DNA from: Allomuricauda sp.
GTDB lineage: Bacteria; Bacteroidota; Bacteroidia; Flavobacteriales; Flavobacteriaceae
NCBI RefSeq assembly: GCF_002699205.1
Contig: NZ_PABT01000032.1
Coordinates: 1-64,000 of the forward strand
Reading direction: 5' to 3'
DNA length: 64,000 nucleotides
Below, piece after piece: positions 39,722 through 48,578 of this stretch (position 1 is its first letter; each line of letters opens with the position of its first letter). Position numbers and translations under genes: made by a program. A model generated the notes under the pieces. That model saw nothing but the letters and a program-made list of their open reading frames with translations. It made no database searches and had not been told where the DNA came from.

Positions 39722-40536
39722 TGTTCTTTGAGCTTATGCTCTTGTTTTTGTTCTGCATTTTTCTGCATCCTAAGGTTAAGAAATTCAACCATTAGGGAGA
39801 ACGCTATGGCAAAATAAAGGTAACCCTTGGGCACAGACCCAACTTCCTGACCAAATACGACCAAATGTGAAAGATGCGCAGACTCAGCAATAAGCATGAA
39901 TCCGATCAGGATCAAAAAGGATAGCCCCAAAATCTGAATGGAGGGGTGGCGATTTACAAATTCACCGACAGGATTTGCGAACAGCATCATTATTACCACT
40001 GAGATTACGACAGCAGCTATCATGAGAACCAAGGCATCGGTAGGGTTGGGCGAGATCCCGTTGGTCATGCCGATGGCCGTAAGAATGGAATCAAAAGAAA
40101 AAACGATATTGATCACCGTAATCTGAACAATGGCGTTCATTAAAGATGATGAACGGGATTTTGTCACCTCACGTTCATCGTGCCCGCGATCCTCAATTTT
40201 TTCATGAATTTCCCGGGTGCTCTTATAAAGCAGAAAAAGACCCCCTGCAAAAAGTATTACCGCCTGCCAGCTTATTCCGCCTGTTAGCCATTCCTTGTCG
40301 AACACCAAAAAAGGTTTCTTCATTTTTGTCAGCCAGGTAATTCCAAACAGCAAAACTATACGAAGCAACATAGCCAAAACAAGTCCAAGGTTGGTTGCCT
40401 TTCTCCTATCTTTCTTTTCCAATTTGCCCGAAGCGATGGAAATAAAGATAATATTGTCTATGCCCAGTACAATTTCCAAAAAAGTAAGGGTCAGCAACGC
40501 CATCCATGCGTCCGGACTTGTGAAAATCTCAAACAT
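39718..40536 (-). CDS. TerC family integral membrane protein
   Basis: 'LTFLEIVLGIDNIIFISI' and 'VFSFDSILTAIGMTNG'. Confidence 0.93.
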   Translation of the reverse strand: MFEIFTSPDAWMALLTLTFLEIVLGIDNIIFISIASGKLEKKDRRKATNLGLVLAMLLRIVLLFGITWLTKMKKPFLVFDKEWLTGGISWQAVILFAGGLFLLYKSTREIHEKIEDRGHDEREVTKSRSSSLMNAIVQITVINIVFSFDSILTAIGMTNGISPNPTDALVLMIAAVVISVVIMMLFANPVGEFVNRHPSIQILGLSFLILIGFMLIAESAHLSHLVVFGQEVGSVPKGYLYFAIAFSLMVEFLNLRMQKNAEQKQEHKLKEH

Positions 40537-40538
40537 CG

Positions 40539-40916
40539 TCAGTTTATTTTATGGGCAGTCCCTTTAAATTTATTGTTATCGCCAACAACATTGTATTCAA
40601 AAGTGTATGAAGAATCCGTTGTGCTCAATATTTTTATGTGGATAGGTTTTTCCTCTGCCTTGTTCTTGGGATTCAGATTTTTTAGGACATACTCGCAATC
40701 ATTGATCCAACGTATGGAAGACGAATCTTTTTTTCCTTCAAATTCATCAACCTCCATATCCATCGTTCGATGAAATACCGTCTCTTTTTCCTCACCATTG
40801 ATTGTGGTTTTAAAAGAAAACGAGCCGGTCTTAAAATCTTCACAATTACGTTGTGGGGGTTGTCCGCATGCTAAAAAGAACAGGATGATTACTGAAGAAA
40901 GGAGGTGTTTTATCAT
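40539..40916 (-). CDS. Small lipoprotein of unknown function (not a topoisomerase)
   Basis: Likely start MIKHLLSSVIILFFLACGQPPQRNCEDFKTGSF with lipobox; 'SSIRWINDCEYVLKNLNPKNKAEEKPIHIKILSTTDSSYTFEYNVVGDN'. Confidence 0.8.
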   Translation of the reverse strand: MIKHLLSSVIILFFLACGQPPQRNCEDFKTGSFSFKTTINGEEKETVFHRTMDMEVDEFEGKKDSSSIRWINDCEYVLKNLNPKNKAEEKPIHIKILSTTDSSYTFEYNVVGDNNKFKGTAHKIN

Positions 40917-40948
40917 AGCTACAAAGTAACGGAAAGTAGGCGAAAAGG

Positions 40949-41377
40949 TCAATCCTTTTTTGGATTGAATGTTTTAAAACTACCATCCGAATAGAAAAAC
41001 ACGATTTTATAAGGTTCCGTATCCTCCTCCAAATGTTTGTCAATATCAAAACTATTTTTGGAATCCCCATCGGTCTTCGTTTTTAAATCCCCTGGAGTTT
41101 CTGTGCGTTCAATTTTGATTTCGGTGTCCGCCTTTTTCGGAAAATCCCCTTCTCCTTTTAACAGCCAATACAGATCTACTTCGGGGTAGGTGTTGACCAA
41201 TTTCATGACAAAATCCAAACTGGGCTTATTTCGTCCATTTAGTAAATGGGAAATGCTCGATCGCTGTACACCAATCTCATCGGCAAAGGCAGAAACGGAT
41301 AGTTCCAAATGGTCGATGATGGTCTGTATGCGAGTAACGATTTCTTTGTTCACAATTGTAAATATTAAAACACACAA
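40949..41377 (-). CDS. XRE-family helix-turn-helix regulator
   Basis: 'LSVSAFADEIGVQRSSISHLLNGRNKPSLDFVMKLVNTYPEVDLYWLLKGEG'. True start may be GTG (VNKEIVTRIQ) at about 41350. Confidence 0.88.
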   Translation of the reverse strand: MCVLIFTIVNKEIVTRIQTIIDHLELSVSAFADEIGVQRSSISHLLNGRNKPSLDFVMKLVNTYPEVDLYWLLKGEGDFPKKADTEIKIERTETPGDLKTKTDGDSKNSFDIDKHLEEDTEPYKIVFFYSDGSFKTFNPKKD

Positions 41378-41596
41378 GGTAACACAATAAGATTAAAATC
41401 AGGAGCCAACATGTTAATCATTTCCATTAAATATAAACTATTACATCATATAAACCATTTTAAACTATTGATATATAAATATTTATATATATTAAAAATA
41501 TTATCGTTTACAATATTATCAAAACTGGTCAAAAACCATACATAAATGATTACAAATGTATCAATTTTCAACTAAAAGAATGTTACAATTGTAAAT
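41353..41596. promoter_or_regulatory. Candidate palindromic operator sites (acaattgt) between the XRE regulator and M14 peptidase genes
   Basis: cacaattgtaaa at 41352.. and ttacaattgtaaa at 41583..; the second lies just upstream of a TACTTTTG -7 box at 41608..41615. Confidence 0.45.
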
Positions 41597-41625
41597 AGCA
41601 GGTTGGTTACTTTTGTAAACTTTAA

Positions 41626-42741
41626 TTGCGATGTTTCATGATCGATCATTCATTATATAAGGAAAAGTCCATACAGGGCAGGTACATTAACATGGAGGCC
41701 ATACAGCCTTGTTTTGCCAAACTTCCATTTCCGCTATTACATATTGGTGATTCTGTCCGTGGTGTTGAAATCAATGCCTTTAAGTTAGGTCAGGGAACAA
41801 AAAAGGTTCTCATGTGGTCCCAAATGCACGGAAACGAATCCACGACTACCAAAGCCGTATGGGACATGGTCAACTTTTTACAATCTGGGGAACCATTGGC
41901 TCACGATATTTTAAAAGAGTGCAGTATTATGGTCGTGCCCATGCTAAACCCGGATGGAGCCAACGTTTATACCCGTGAAAATATAAATAAGGTAGATTTA
42001 AACAGGGATGCAAAAAATCTGACACAACCCGAGAGTATAGCGTTAAGGGGGTTGTTCGAGTCCTTCCAACCTGATTTCTGCTTTAACCTCCATGACCAGC
42101 GAACATTGTTCAGTGCTGGAAACACCAATAAATCTGCCACCGTTTCATTTTTGTCCCCGGCAAGTAACGCAGAACGGCACATAACGCCGCCCCGGGAGAT
42201 TGCCATGAAATTAATTGTGGGCATGAATACCATGTTACAAAAATATATTCCAGGCCAGGTTGGGAGGTATGATGATGGGTTCAACGATAATTGCGTCGGT
42301 GATACGTTTCAAATGCTGGGCGTCCCCACGGTTCTATTTGAATCTGGGCACTACCCCGGTGATTATGAAAGGGAAAAAACCCGGGAATATATTTTTCTTT
42401 CCATTTTGGAAGCGCTTAAAATTGTTGCGAACGATGGTGTTGAAAATTATAAGACAGGAGATTATTTTTCAATCCCTGGGAATCGTAAGTTGTTTTTTGA
42501 TATCCTTATAAAGAACCCAGAGGTGGTTAACCCCGTAATTGAAAAAGGGTATAAAGTCGGAATACGGTTCAAGGAAGTCTTAAGGGACAATAAGGTCATT
42601 TTTAAGCCAGAAATCACTGAAATTGGCCCACTAGAGGGGTTTTACGGACATCAGGAAATAGAATGTATTGATACCAAGGATTTTGGCTTCACACCCTCTC
42701 AACAAGAACTTATCGATCTACTCCAGAAAATAGAAAAATAA
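41626..42741 (+). CDS. M14-family zinc carboxypeptidase
   Basis: 'WSQMHGNESTTTKA' and 'MLNPDGANVYTRENINKVDLNRDA', 'FNLHDQR'. Confidence 0.9.
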   Translation: MRCFMIDHSLYKEKSIQGRYINMEAIQPCFAKLPFPLLHIGDSVRGVEINAFKLGQGTKKVLMWSQMHGNESTTTKAVWDMVNFLQSGEPLAHDILKECSIMVVPMLNPDGANVYTRENINKVDLNRDAKNLTQPESIALRGLFESFQPDFCFNLHDQRTLFSAGNTNKSATVSFLSPASNAERHITPPREIAMKLIVGMNTMLQKYIPGQVGRYDDGFNDNCVGDTFQMLGVPTVLFESGHYPGDYEREKTREYIFLSILEALKIVANDGVENYKTGDYFSIPGNRKLFFDILIKNPEVVNPVIEKGYKVGIRFKEVLRDNKVIFKPEITEIGPLEGFYGHQEIECIDTKDFGFTPSQQELIDLLQKIEK

Positions 42742-42839
42742 AAGGCTATTTTACAAGCTCTTGCGTTTTATTTAAAAAAAAACCATTTTTATTACGTATT
42801 TTTTCTTTTTTAACTACTTTTGCTGCAAAAACTAACCTA

Positions 42840-43320
42840 ATGAATAAAGTAAAACTAGACGAGATAGATCATCAGATTTTGGACATGCTAATCGACAATA
42901 CCCGTACACCGTTCACGGATATTGCTAAAAAACTACTGATTTCCGCAGGTACGGTACATGTCCGAGTCAAAAAAAATGGAAGAATCAGGAATTATAAAAG
43001 GTTCCTCCCTTACTTTGGACTATGTTAAGCTGGGATATTCTTTTATTGCCTATGTGGGCATATTCTTGGAAAAAACGCACCAAACCAAATTTGTGCTAGA
43101 AAGATTGAGCCAGATACCGTATGTAACCGTGGCTCACATTACCACTGGAAAATTCAATATTTTCTGTAAAATCAGGGCAAAGGATACAACGCACGCCAAA
43201 AACATTATTTTCAAAATAGATGATATTGACGGCATCAGCAGAACGGAGACCATGATTTCCTTGGAAGAGAGCATCAACGATAAAAGACGTTTGATGCACA
43301 CCATCTTCAACGAGCTGTAA
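42840..43320 (+). pseudogene. Lrp/AsnC-family transcriptional regulator split by a +1 frameshift at an A8 tract (42969..42976)
   Basis: 42840..43028 encodes the HTH 'LDEIDHQILDMLIDNTRTPFTDIAKKLLISAGTVHVRVKK'; 42958..43320 encodes 'MEESGIIKGSSLTLDYVKLGYSFIAYVGIFLEKT...'. Removing one A joins them into one normal-length regulator. Confidence 0.85.
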
Positions 43321-43335
43321 TATCTTTTTACATAG

Positions 43336-43854
43336 ATGCTCCTTTCGGAACTGCCCTCTTCTGAATACAATCCATTTTACCGGACCTATATTATGGCACT
43401 CGGTGACATTGATTTGATTGGGGGGCTAAAAATGGGTAAAACCGAGTTGTTGTCCCTTTTTGAAAAGATTCCAGAAGAAAAACTTGATTTTGCTTACGCC
43501 GAGGGCAAGTGGTCCTTGGCGGAAGCAATAGTTCATATGATAGATACCGAAAGGATATTTCAATACCGTGCACTTTGCATTGCACGTAACGATAAAACTC
43601 CGCTTCCAGGTTTTGACCAAGATGCCTACGTGCCCTATTCAAACGCCTCCAATCGGACAAAAAATGATTTGTTTGAAGAATATAGGGCAGTCAGGAGCTC
43701 AACGATTGCACTGTTTTCATCTTTTGATGAAGAAGCAATAAAAAGGACAGGAACGGCCAGCGGCTCAAAAATGAGTGTCCGGGCACTGGGATTTATAATC
43801 AGTGGACACCAAGCGCATCATATCCGAATAATCAAGGAAAGATACTTGTCTTAA
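43336..43854 (+). CDS. DinB family protein
   Basis: 'KWSLAEAIVHMIDTERIFQYRALCIARNDKTPLPGFDQDAYV', 'GHQAHHIRIIKERYL'. Confidence 0.9.
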   Translation: MLLSELPSSEYNPFYRTYIMALGDIDLIGGLKMGKTELLSLFEKIPEEKLDFAYAEGKWSLAEAIVHMIDTERIFQYRALCIARNDKTPLPGFDQDAYVPYSNASNRTKNDLFEEYRAVRSSTIALFSSFDEEAIKRTGTASGSKMSVRALGFIISGHQAHHIRIIKERYLS

Positions 43855-43866
43855 ACCAATATTAAA

Positions 43867-44187
43867 TTAAAGGTCTTCTTCCACGTCGTCGGAAGTAGGC
43901 TCTAAACCGTCGTAGGTATCTTCTTCAAAATCGGAAGCCACCAAATCCTTGTCAAGTTCCTTTTCAATCGTTTCCTCAAAATTGGAAATAAAACTGGAAA
44001 GGCTCTTGCTTATTTTTACTAAATAAACCGTATCCTCTGTTTTTACTTCCACAGCCTTTATTACCTCTCCATTTGGCTTTTTGATGGTAATGATGTCGTC
44101 GTCCCCATAACCGTCAGGGTACGTGTCGATTAAAATGGCCGCCACTTTGTGGTCCAACTTTTTGTAGTCTATCAAAATTCGTTTCAT
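43867..44187 (-). CDS. Conserved hypothetical protein
   Basis: 106 aa, acidic C-terminus; 'YPDGYGDDDIITIKKPNGEVIKAVEVKTEDTVYLVKIS'. Confidence 0.8.
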   Translation of the reverse strand: MKRILIDYKKLDHKVAAILIDTYPDGYGDDDIITIKKPNGEVIKAVEVKTEDTVYLVKISKSLSSFISNFEETIEKELDKDLVASDFEEDTYDGLEPTSDDVEEDL

Positions 44188-44280
44188 AATGGTTAGTTAT
44201 TAATTGTATTCTAAACTATGAAATTTTGAATTTGACGGATCTAAAGAGTTGCGAACGCAAAAAAAAAGTATACGAAGTGT

Positions 44281-45336
44281 TTATTCCATGTAGTAAGCGA
44301 ATGCTTTTTGGAATAGTTCTTCAGGAACTGTAATGTCCGTAACCGCTTCTCCAATAGCTTGCAACAACACAAAATTCACATTGCCATGGGAATTCTTCTT
44401 ATCGTATTTCAATAATTCAAGAATGGCATTAATGTCCTCATCACTAAAGTCCACTTTGTCAAAATGCTTCATAAACCCCTTTTTGATTTCATCCAATGCC
44501 AATTTGGAAAGCCCTCGGAGCTCATGGGACAAATACCCCTCCAGAACCATTCCCACAGCAATGGCTTCACCGTGCAAAAGGGTCCTCTTGTCCTGATTTT
44601 CCAGACAATATGATTCAATGGCGTGACCAAGGGTATGCCCGAAATTTAAAATTTTTCGCAATCCCTGTTCCGTAGGGTCCTGTAAGACCACTTCGTTCTT
44701 GATGGCTATGGATCTTTGGATACATGAGGGGTCGGCAAAGTTATTTTTCTCCGTCAAATCTTTCCAATAGGCCTTATCTTGAATCAACCCGTGCTTCAGC
44801 ATCTCGGCATACCCACTTTTTGTTTGACGCTTGTCCAAGGTTTTCAAAAATTCTGGAAAAATCAATACCATCTGTGGCTGGTTGATGACACCAATCTGGT
44901 TTTTCAATGAACCGAGATCTACACCTGTTTTACCACCGATTGACGCATCCACCATGGAGAGTAGGGTAGTGGGGATATTGATGAAATCGATTCCCCTTTT
45001 AAAGGTAGAAGCCACGAATCCCCCCATATCGGTCAAAACCCCTCCGCCAAGGTTTATGAGCAAGCTTTTTCTGTCGCCATCCAAATTGGAAAGATCTTCC
45101 CAGAGCTGAACACAAGTCTGGATGTGCTTGTTCTCTTCCCCGGACTGGATTTCCAATATGGAATCTATGGTGCCGTCAAAAATTTCATTAAAAACAGGCA
45201 AACAATGTTCCTTGGTGTTTTCATCCACCAAAAGGAATGTTTTGGAATATTTTCTATTGGCAACATGTTGGTTAAGAGCCGCTTTCGCCAATTCATTGAT
45301 ATGCACCTCGTAGGATTGTGATTTAACCGATTCCAT
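44281..45336 (-). CDS. aroB: 3-dehydroquinate synthase
   Basis: 'LINLGGGVLTDMGGFVASTFKRGIDFINIPTTLLSMVDASIGGKTGVD', 'LNFGHTLGHAIES', 'LLHGEAIAVGM'. Confidence 0.96.
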   Translation of the reverse strand: MESVKSQSYEVHINELAKAALNQHVANRKYSKTFLLVDENTKEHCLPVFNEIFDGTIDSILEIQSGEENKHIQTCVQLWEDLSNLDGDRKSLLINLGGGVLTDMGGFVASTFKRGIDFINIPTTLLSMVDASIGGKTGVDLGSLKNQIGVINQPQMVLIFPEFLKTLDKRQTKSGYAEMLKHGLIQDKAYWKDLTEKNNFADPSCIQRSIAIKNEVVLQDPTEQGLRKILNFGHTLGHAIESYCLENQDKRTLLHGEAIAVGMVLEGYLSHELRGLSKLALDEIKKGFMKHFDKVDFSDEDINAILELLKYDKKNSHGNVNFVLLQAIGEAVTDITVPEELFQKAFAYYME

Positions 45337-45427
45337 AATTTTATTTACACCGCTAAATAAAGACTATTTTTATATATATGGTTATAGATTCCCTACTTAT
45401 CTTTGAATCTTTAATGGATTATAATTA

Positions 45428-46600
45428 ATGCGACCAGATTTTGAGAATACTGCAATAGCTTTCGAGCTTAAGTCGGACTCCCAGTTGGAGCGAGCCTATT
45501 TCCTATTTAAAATGATTTCCAAAGAACCCCTGGTTCGAATTGGCACGGCAGTTACCAATTTTGCCATTAAGGCACACCTTCCCGTTGAAGGTTTGATCAG
45601 GGCCACGGTATTCGACCATTTTTGCGGTGGGGTAAGTGAAAAAGATTGTCTGCCCATTATTGATAATATGTACAGTAAAGGGGTATGTTCCATTTTGGAT
45701 TATTCGGCCGAGGGAAAAGAAGTGGAGGACCAGTTTGATTTTGCCATGGAGAAAATTTTGGACATCTTGGATTTTGTCAAGGAAAAGGATGCCATGCCGT
45801 TCACCGTATTTAAACCCACGGGTTTTGGCCGTTTTAAACTGTTTGAAAAAGTATCTGCCGGTACCGAATTGAATGAAAAGGAACAAGCAGAATGGGGCAG
45901 GATTGTAAACCGGTTTGACAAAGTCTGTCAAAAAGCCTATGATTTGGATGTTGCGCTGTTGATAGATGCCGAAGAAAGCTGGATGCAGGATGCTGCGGAC
46001 GATTTGATCCTTGATCTTATGCGCAAGTACAATAAACAGAAAGCCGTGGTGTTCAATACCTTCCAAATGTACCGTTGGGACCGCATGGACTACATAAAAA
46101 AGTTATATGAAATGGCGGTGGATGAAGGCTTTCATATCGGGGCGAAAATTGTTCGTGGGGCCTATATGGAGAAAGAGAACGAAAGAGCCAACGAAAAAGG
46201 GTATGAAAGTCCTATTTGCAAATCCAAGCGGGATACCGATAAGAATTTTGATGCGGCCATCGATTTTATGGTGGAGCATTTGGAACACTTTACCATTTTT
46301 GCAGGCACCCATAATGAACAAAGCACCCTTAAATTGGTCGACCTCATGGAAAAAATGCAGCTTCCAGCAAACCATGGGCAAATTTGGTTTGGGCAACTGT
46401 TCGGGATGAGCGACCATATCACCTATAATCTGGCAGCGCAGGGGTACAACGCCGTAAAATATGTTCCATTTGGCCCTGTGAGGGATGTAATGCCATACTT
46501 GATCAGAAGGGCAGAAGAAAACACTTCGGTTGCCGGGCAAACATCACGTGAACTGGCCTTGCTTGAAAAAGAACGGAAACGCAGGAAGTTGGCGGATTAA
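45428..46600 (+). CDS. Proline dehydrogenase
   Basis: 'LLIDAEESWMQ', 'KIVRGAYMEKENERA', 'FGQLFGMSDHITYNLAAQGYNAVKYVPFGPVRDVMPYLIRRAEENTS'. Confidence 0.95.
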   Translation: MRPDFENTAIAFELKSDSQLERAYFLFKMISKEPLVRIGTAVTNFAIKAHLPVEGLIRATVFDHFCGGVSEKDCLPIIDNMYSKGVCSILDYSAEGKEVEDQFDFAMEKILDILDFVKEKDAMPFTVFKPTGFGRFKLFEKVSAGTELNEKEQAEWGRIVNRFDKVCQKAYDLDVALLIDAEESWMQDAADDLILDLMRKYNKQKAVVFNTFQMYRWDRMDYIKKLYEMAVDEGFHIGAKIVRGAYMEKENERANEKGYESPICKSKRDTDKNFDAAIDFMVEHLEHFTIFAGTHNEQSTLKLVDLMEKMQLPANHGQIWFGQLFGMSDHITYNLAAQGYNAVKYVPFGPVRDVMPYLIRRAEENTSVAGQTSRELALLEKERKRRKLAD

Positions 46601-46606
46601 ATTCAA

Positions 46607-46729
46607 ATGAAATTTTATATGAGGGGAAAAAAAGCACTTAATTTTATTGTTGTAGCCCTAATTACCTTTATTTTTTTCTACTTTATAATTTTTAAAAATT
46701 GGGAGGAAATAAAAGCTTTTTTCTTGTAG
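46607..46729 (+). CDS. Small single-TM protein (40 aa)
   Basis: MKFYMRGKKALNFIVVALITFIFFYFIIFKNWEEIKAFFL; not in the supplied ORF track. Confidence 0.55.
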   Translation: MKFYMRGKKALNFIVVALITFIFFYFIIFKNWEEIKAFFL

Positions 46730-46832
46730 TTACCAATTACCTTTTTAATATGACGTTTATTTATAGCCCTATGGTAATAGATGTTATATATGGGTTAAGG
46801 CATCAATTATTGTTTAGAGACTATTTAAGGAT

Positions 46833-47693
46833 ATGAACCAAAAACTCAAAACCAAAGGTTGGGTACGCGTACTCCTAATCATAATTCCCTATTTCTTAAC
46901 AATTGGTTTTCTTCAGGAATTGGGCACTTATATTTCCGGTCAAGAAAACTCTTCTGAACTAATAACTGAAAGTACTGAAGAGCTACTGATAGTTTCATTT
47001 TTCGCATTTCTAGGAACAGTGTTGGTTATCTATCTTTTTATGAAAAAGATAGATAAAGAACCTTTTGGAAATTTAGGGCTTTATTGGAAAAGTCATAAGA
47101 GAGGAGCTGTAGTTGGTCTGTTAACAGGGTTGGCAATAATGATAATAAGCTATTTATTTCTCTTTTTTTTTAAAGAAATAAAATTCGTTAAAACAACTTT
47201 TTTAAGTGGCGATTTTTTTTCTACAATACTTTTATTTTTCATAGTTTCCTTATCAGAAGAAATAATGTTCCGTGGATATGTTCTTCGAAACCTTATGGGG
47301 TCCATGAATAATTTTATAGCCTTGTTGATATCTGCAATGGTATTTGCATTAATGCATGCGGCCAACCCTAATCTTTCCTTAATTGGAAATATTAATCTTT
47401 TCCTTGCAGGAGTTTTATTGGGATTGCCCTACATCTATACAAAAAACCTTATGTTTCCCATTGCTTTTCATTTTAGCTGGAATTACTTTCAATCCCTATT
47501 TGGGTTTAATGTAAGTGGTCTTGATTCCTATTCTCTGATTGAGTTTGAAACCACACAGAACACCTGGGTCAACGGAGGTGATTTTGGTTTTGAAGGCTCG
47601 GTTTTAGCTACTGTTCTTCAAATAATTTTAATAGTTGCACTATACTTTGTATTCAACAATAAGAAAAGTGAAAAATTAAGTGTTGGTTTTTAA
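46833..47693 (+). CDS. CPBP family intramembrane metalloprotease
   Basis: 'SLSEEIMFRGYVLRNL', 'FALMHAANPNLSLIGNINLFLAGVLLGLPYIYTKNLMFPIAFHFSWNYFQ'. Confidence 0.92.
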   Translation: MNQKLKTKGWVRVLLIIIPYFLTIGFLQELGTYISGQENSSELITESTEELLIVSFFAFLGTVLVIYLFMKKIDKEPFGNLGLYWKSHKRGAVVGLLTGLAIMIISYLFLFFFKEIKFVKTTFLSGDFFSTILLFFIVSLSEEIMFRGYVLRNLMGSMNNFIALLISAMVFALMHAANPNLSLIGNINLFLAGVLLGLPYIYTKNLMFPIAFHFSWNYFQSLFGFNVSGLDSYSLIEFETTQNTWVNGGDFGFEGSVLATVLQIILIVALYFVFNNKKSEKLSVGF

Positions 47694-47695
47694 AA

Positions 47696-48106
47696 TTATG
47701 TTCCCGTGGATTTCCTCCACTCATCCTCCAAAATCCTCTTGAAAAACACCCCTGGTGTGACCCCTGTTTTATTTTTAAAAGATTTTGTGAAAACGCTTAT
47801 GGAATTAAACCCATACATTTCGGCAATCTGGATCATGGACTTGGTTTTTACGATTTTAGGATTTTCCTTCAAATGATTTATAGCATAGGTGATTCGGATG
47901 TCCTTGAGATAACTGGCAAAATTTTTGTTTTTGTGAGTGTTTATCACCTTGGATAAATAGGTGCTGTTAGTGTGGAGTGTTTTTGCCAATCTTTGCAAGT
48001 TGACCTTGTTGTCCAAAAAGCCACTTTGCTCTTCCCATGAACCAAGTTTTTCAACAATTTCAAAAAATAACTCTGTTTTAATTTTTGATTTCTTGCCGTT
48101 TGACAA
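47696..48106 (-). CDS. AraC-type helix-turn-helix protein, apparently only the C-terminal part of a longer sensor
   Basis: 'LHTNSTYLSKVINTHKNKNFASYLKDIRITYAINHLKENP...SMIQIAEMYGFNSISVFTKSFKNKTGVTPGVFFKRIL'. Only a TTG start; frame continues upstream to a stop at ~48212. Confidence 0.75.
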   Translation of the reverse strand: MSNGKKSKIKTELFFEIVEKLGSWEEQSGFLDNKVNLQRLAKTLHTNSTYLSKVINTHKNKNFASYLKDIRITYAINHLKENPKIVKTKSMIQIAEMYGFNSISVFTKSFKNKTGVTPGVFFKRILEDEWRKSTGT

Positions 48107-48192
48107 ATATGGCTTAATTGGTAATTTCTTTTTTGATTTTTTCCTAAGTTTATATCCAAATAACCCAATACTCCCTTTTGAATTGACGGATT

Positions 48193-48573
48193 TTATTGGT
48201 TGATTATTTTTTTAACGTTTTCCACCGTTACCCCATCTTCACAATTCTTGGCCCGTAACTCCAACTCTTCCCCATTCTGTTCGTGTGAGATAAAATAGGT
48301 TTTGCATGGCTTGGATTTGGTATCGCTTTTCCCAAAATCCACATCGCCATCTTCCAAAAAAGATTGAATCAATAAAGTGTCCCGGTATTGCTCAGGAAGT
48401 GATTCGGAGAAAGTCAAGGGTTTGGATCGCATATCCTTGAGCACCCGGCAATTGGGGAAATAGCAAAAATCAATACCTTCTTCACCTGATTTCTTCTTCA
48501 AAATAAAAACCAAAAAAACCAATCCAATGGACAGGCCAACCAAGTACCATCCCAATCGTTTTAAAAATGCCAT
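48193..48573 (-). CDS. DUF4258-like membrane-anchored protein
   Basis: 'GIDFCYFPNCRVLKDMRSKPLTFSE', 'GDVDFGKSDTKSKPCKTYFISHE'. Confidence 0.78.
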   Translation of the reverse strand: MAFLKRLGWYLVGLSIGLVFLVFILKKKSGEEGIDFCYFPNCRVLKDMRSKPLTFSESLPEQYRDTLLIQSFLEDGDVDFGKSDTKSKPCKTYFISHEQNGEELELRAKNCEDGVTVENVKKIINQ

Positions 48574-48578
48574 TTACG

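Noticed and set aside
40539-40916. Possible DNA topoisomerase IV annotation for the small protein near parE/parC
   Set aside because: I recall similar small proteins carrying that label in databases, but the sequence is a ~125-aa lipoprotein with no topoisomerase motifs.
41440-41540. Very AT-rich 100 bp as a possible replication origin or IHF-type site
   Set aside because: No DnaA-box cluster or iteron pattern seen; better explained as a promoter/operator region.
45503-46540. 187-aa and 145-aa antisense ORFs in proline dehydrogenase
   Set aside because: Shadow ORFs of a well-matched enzyme gene.
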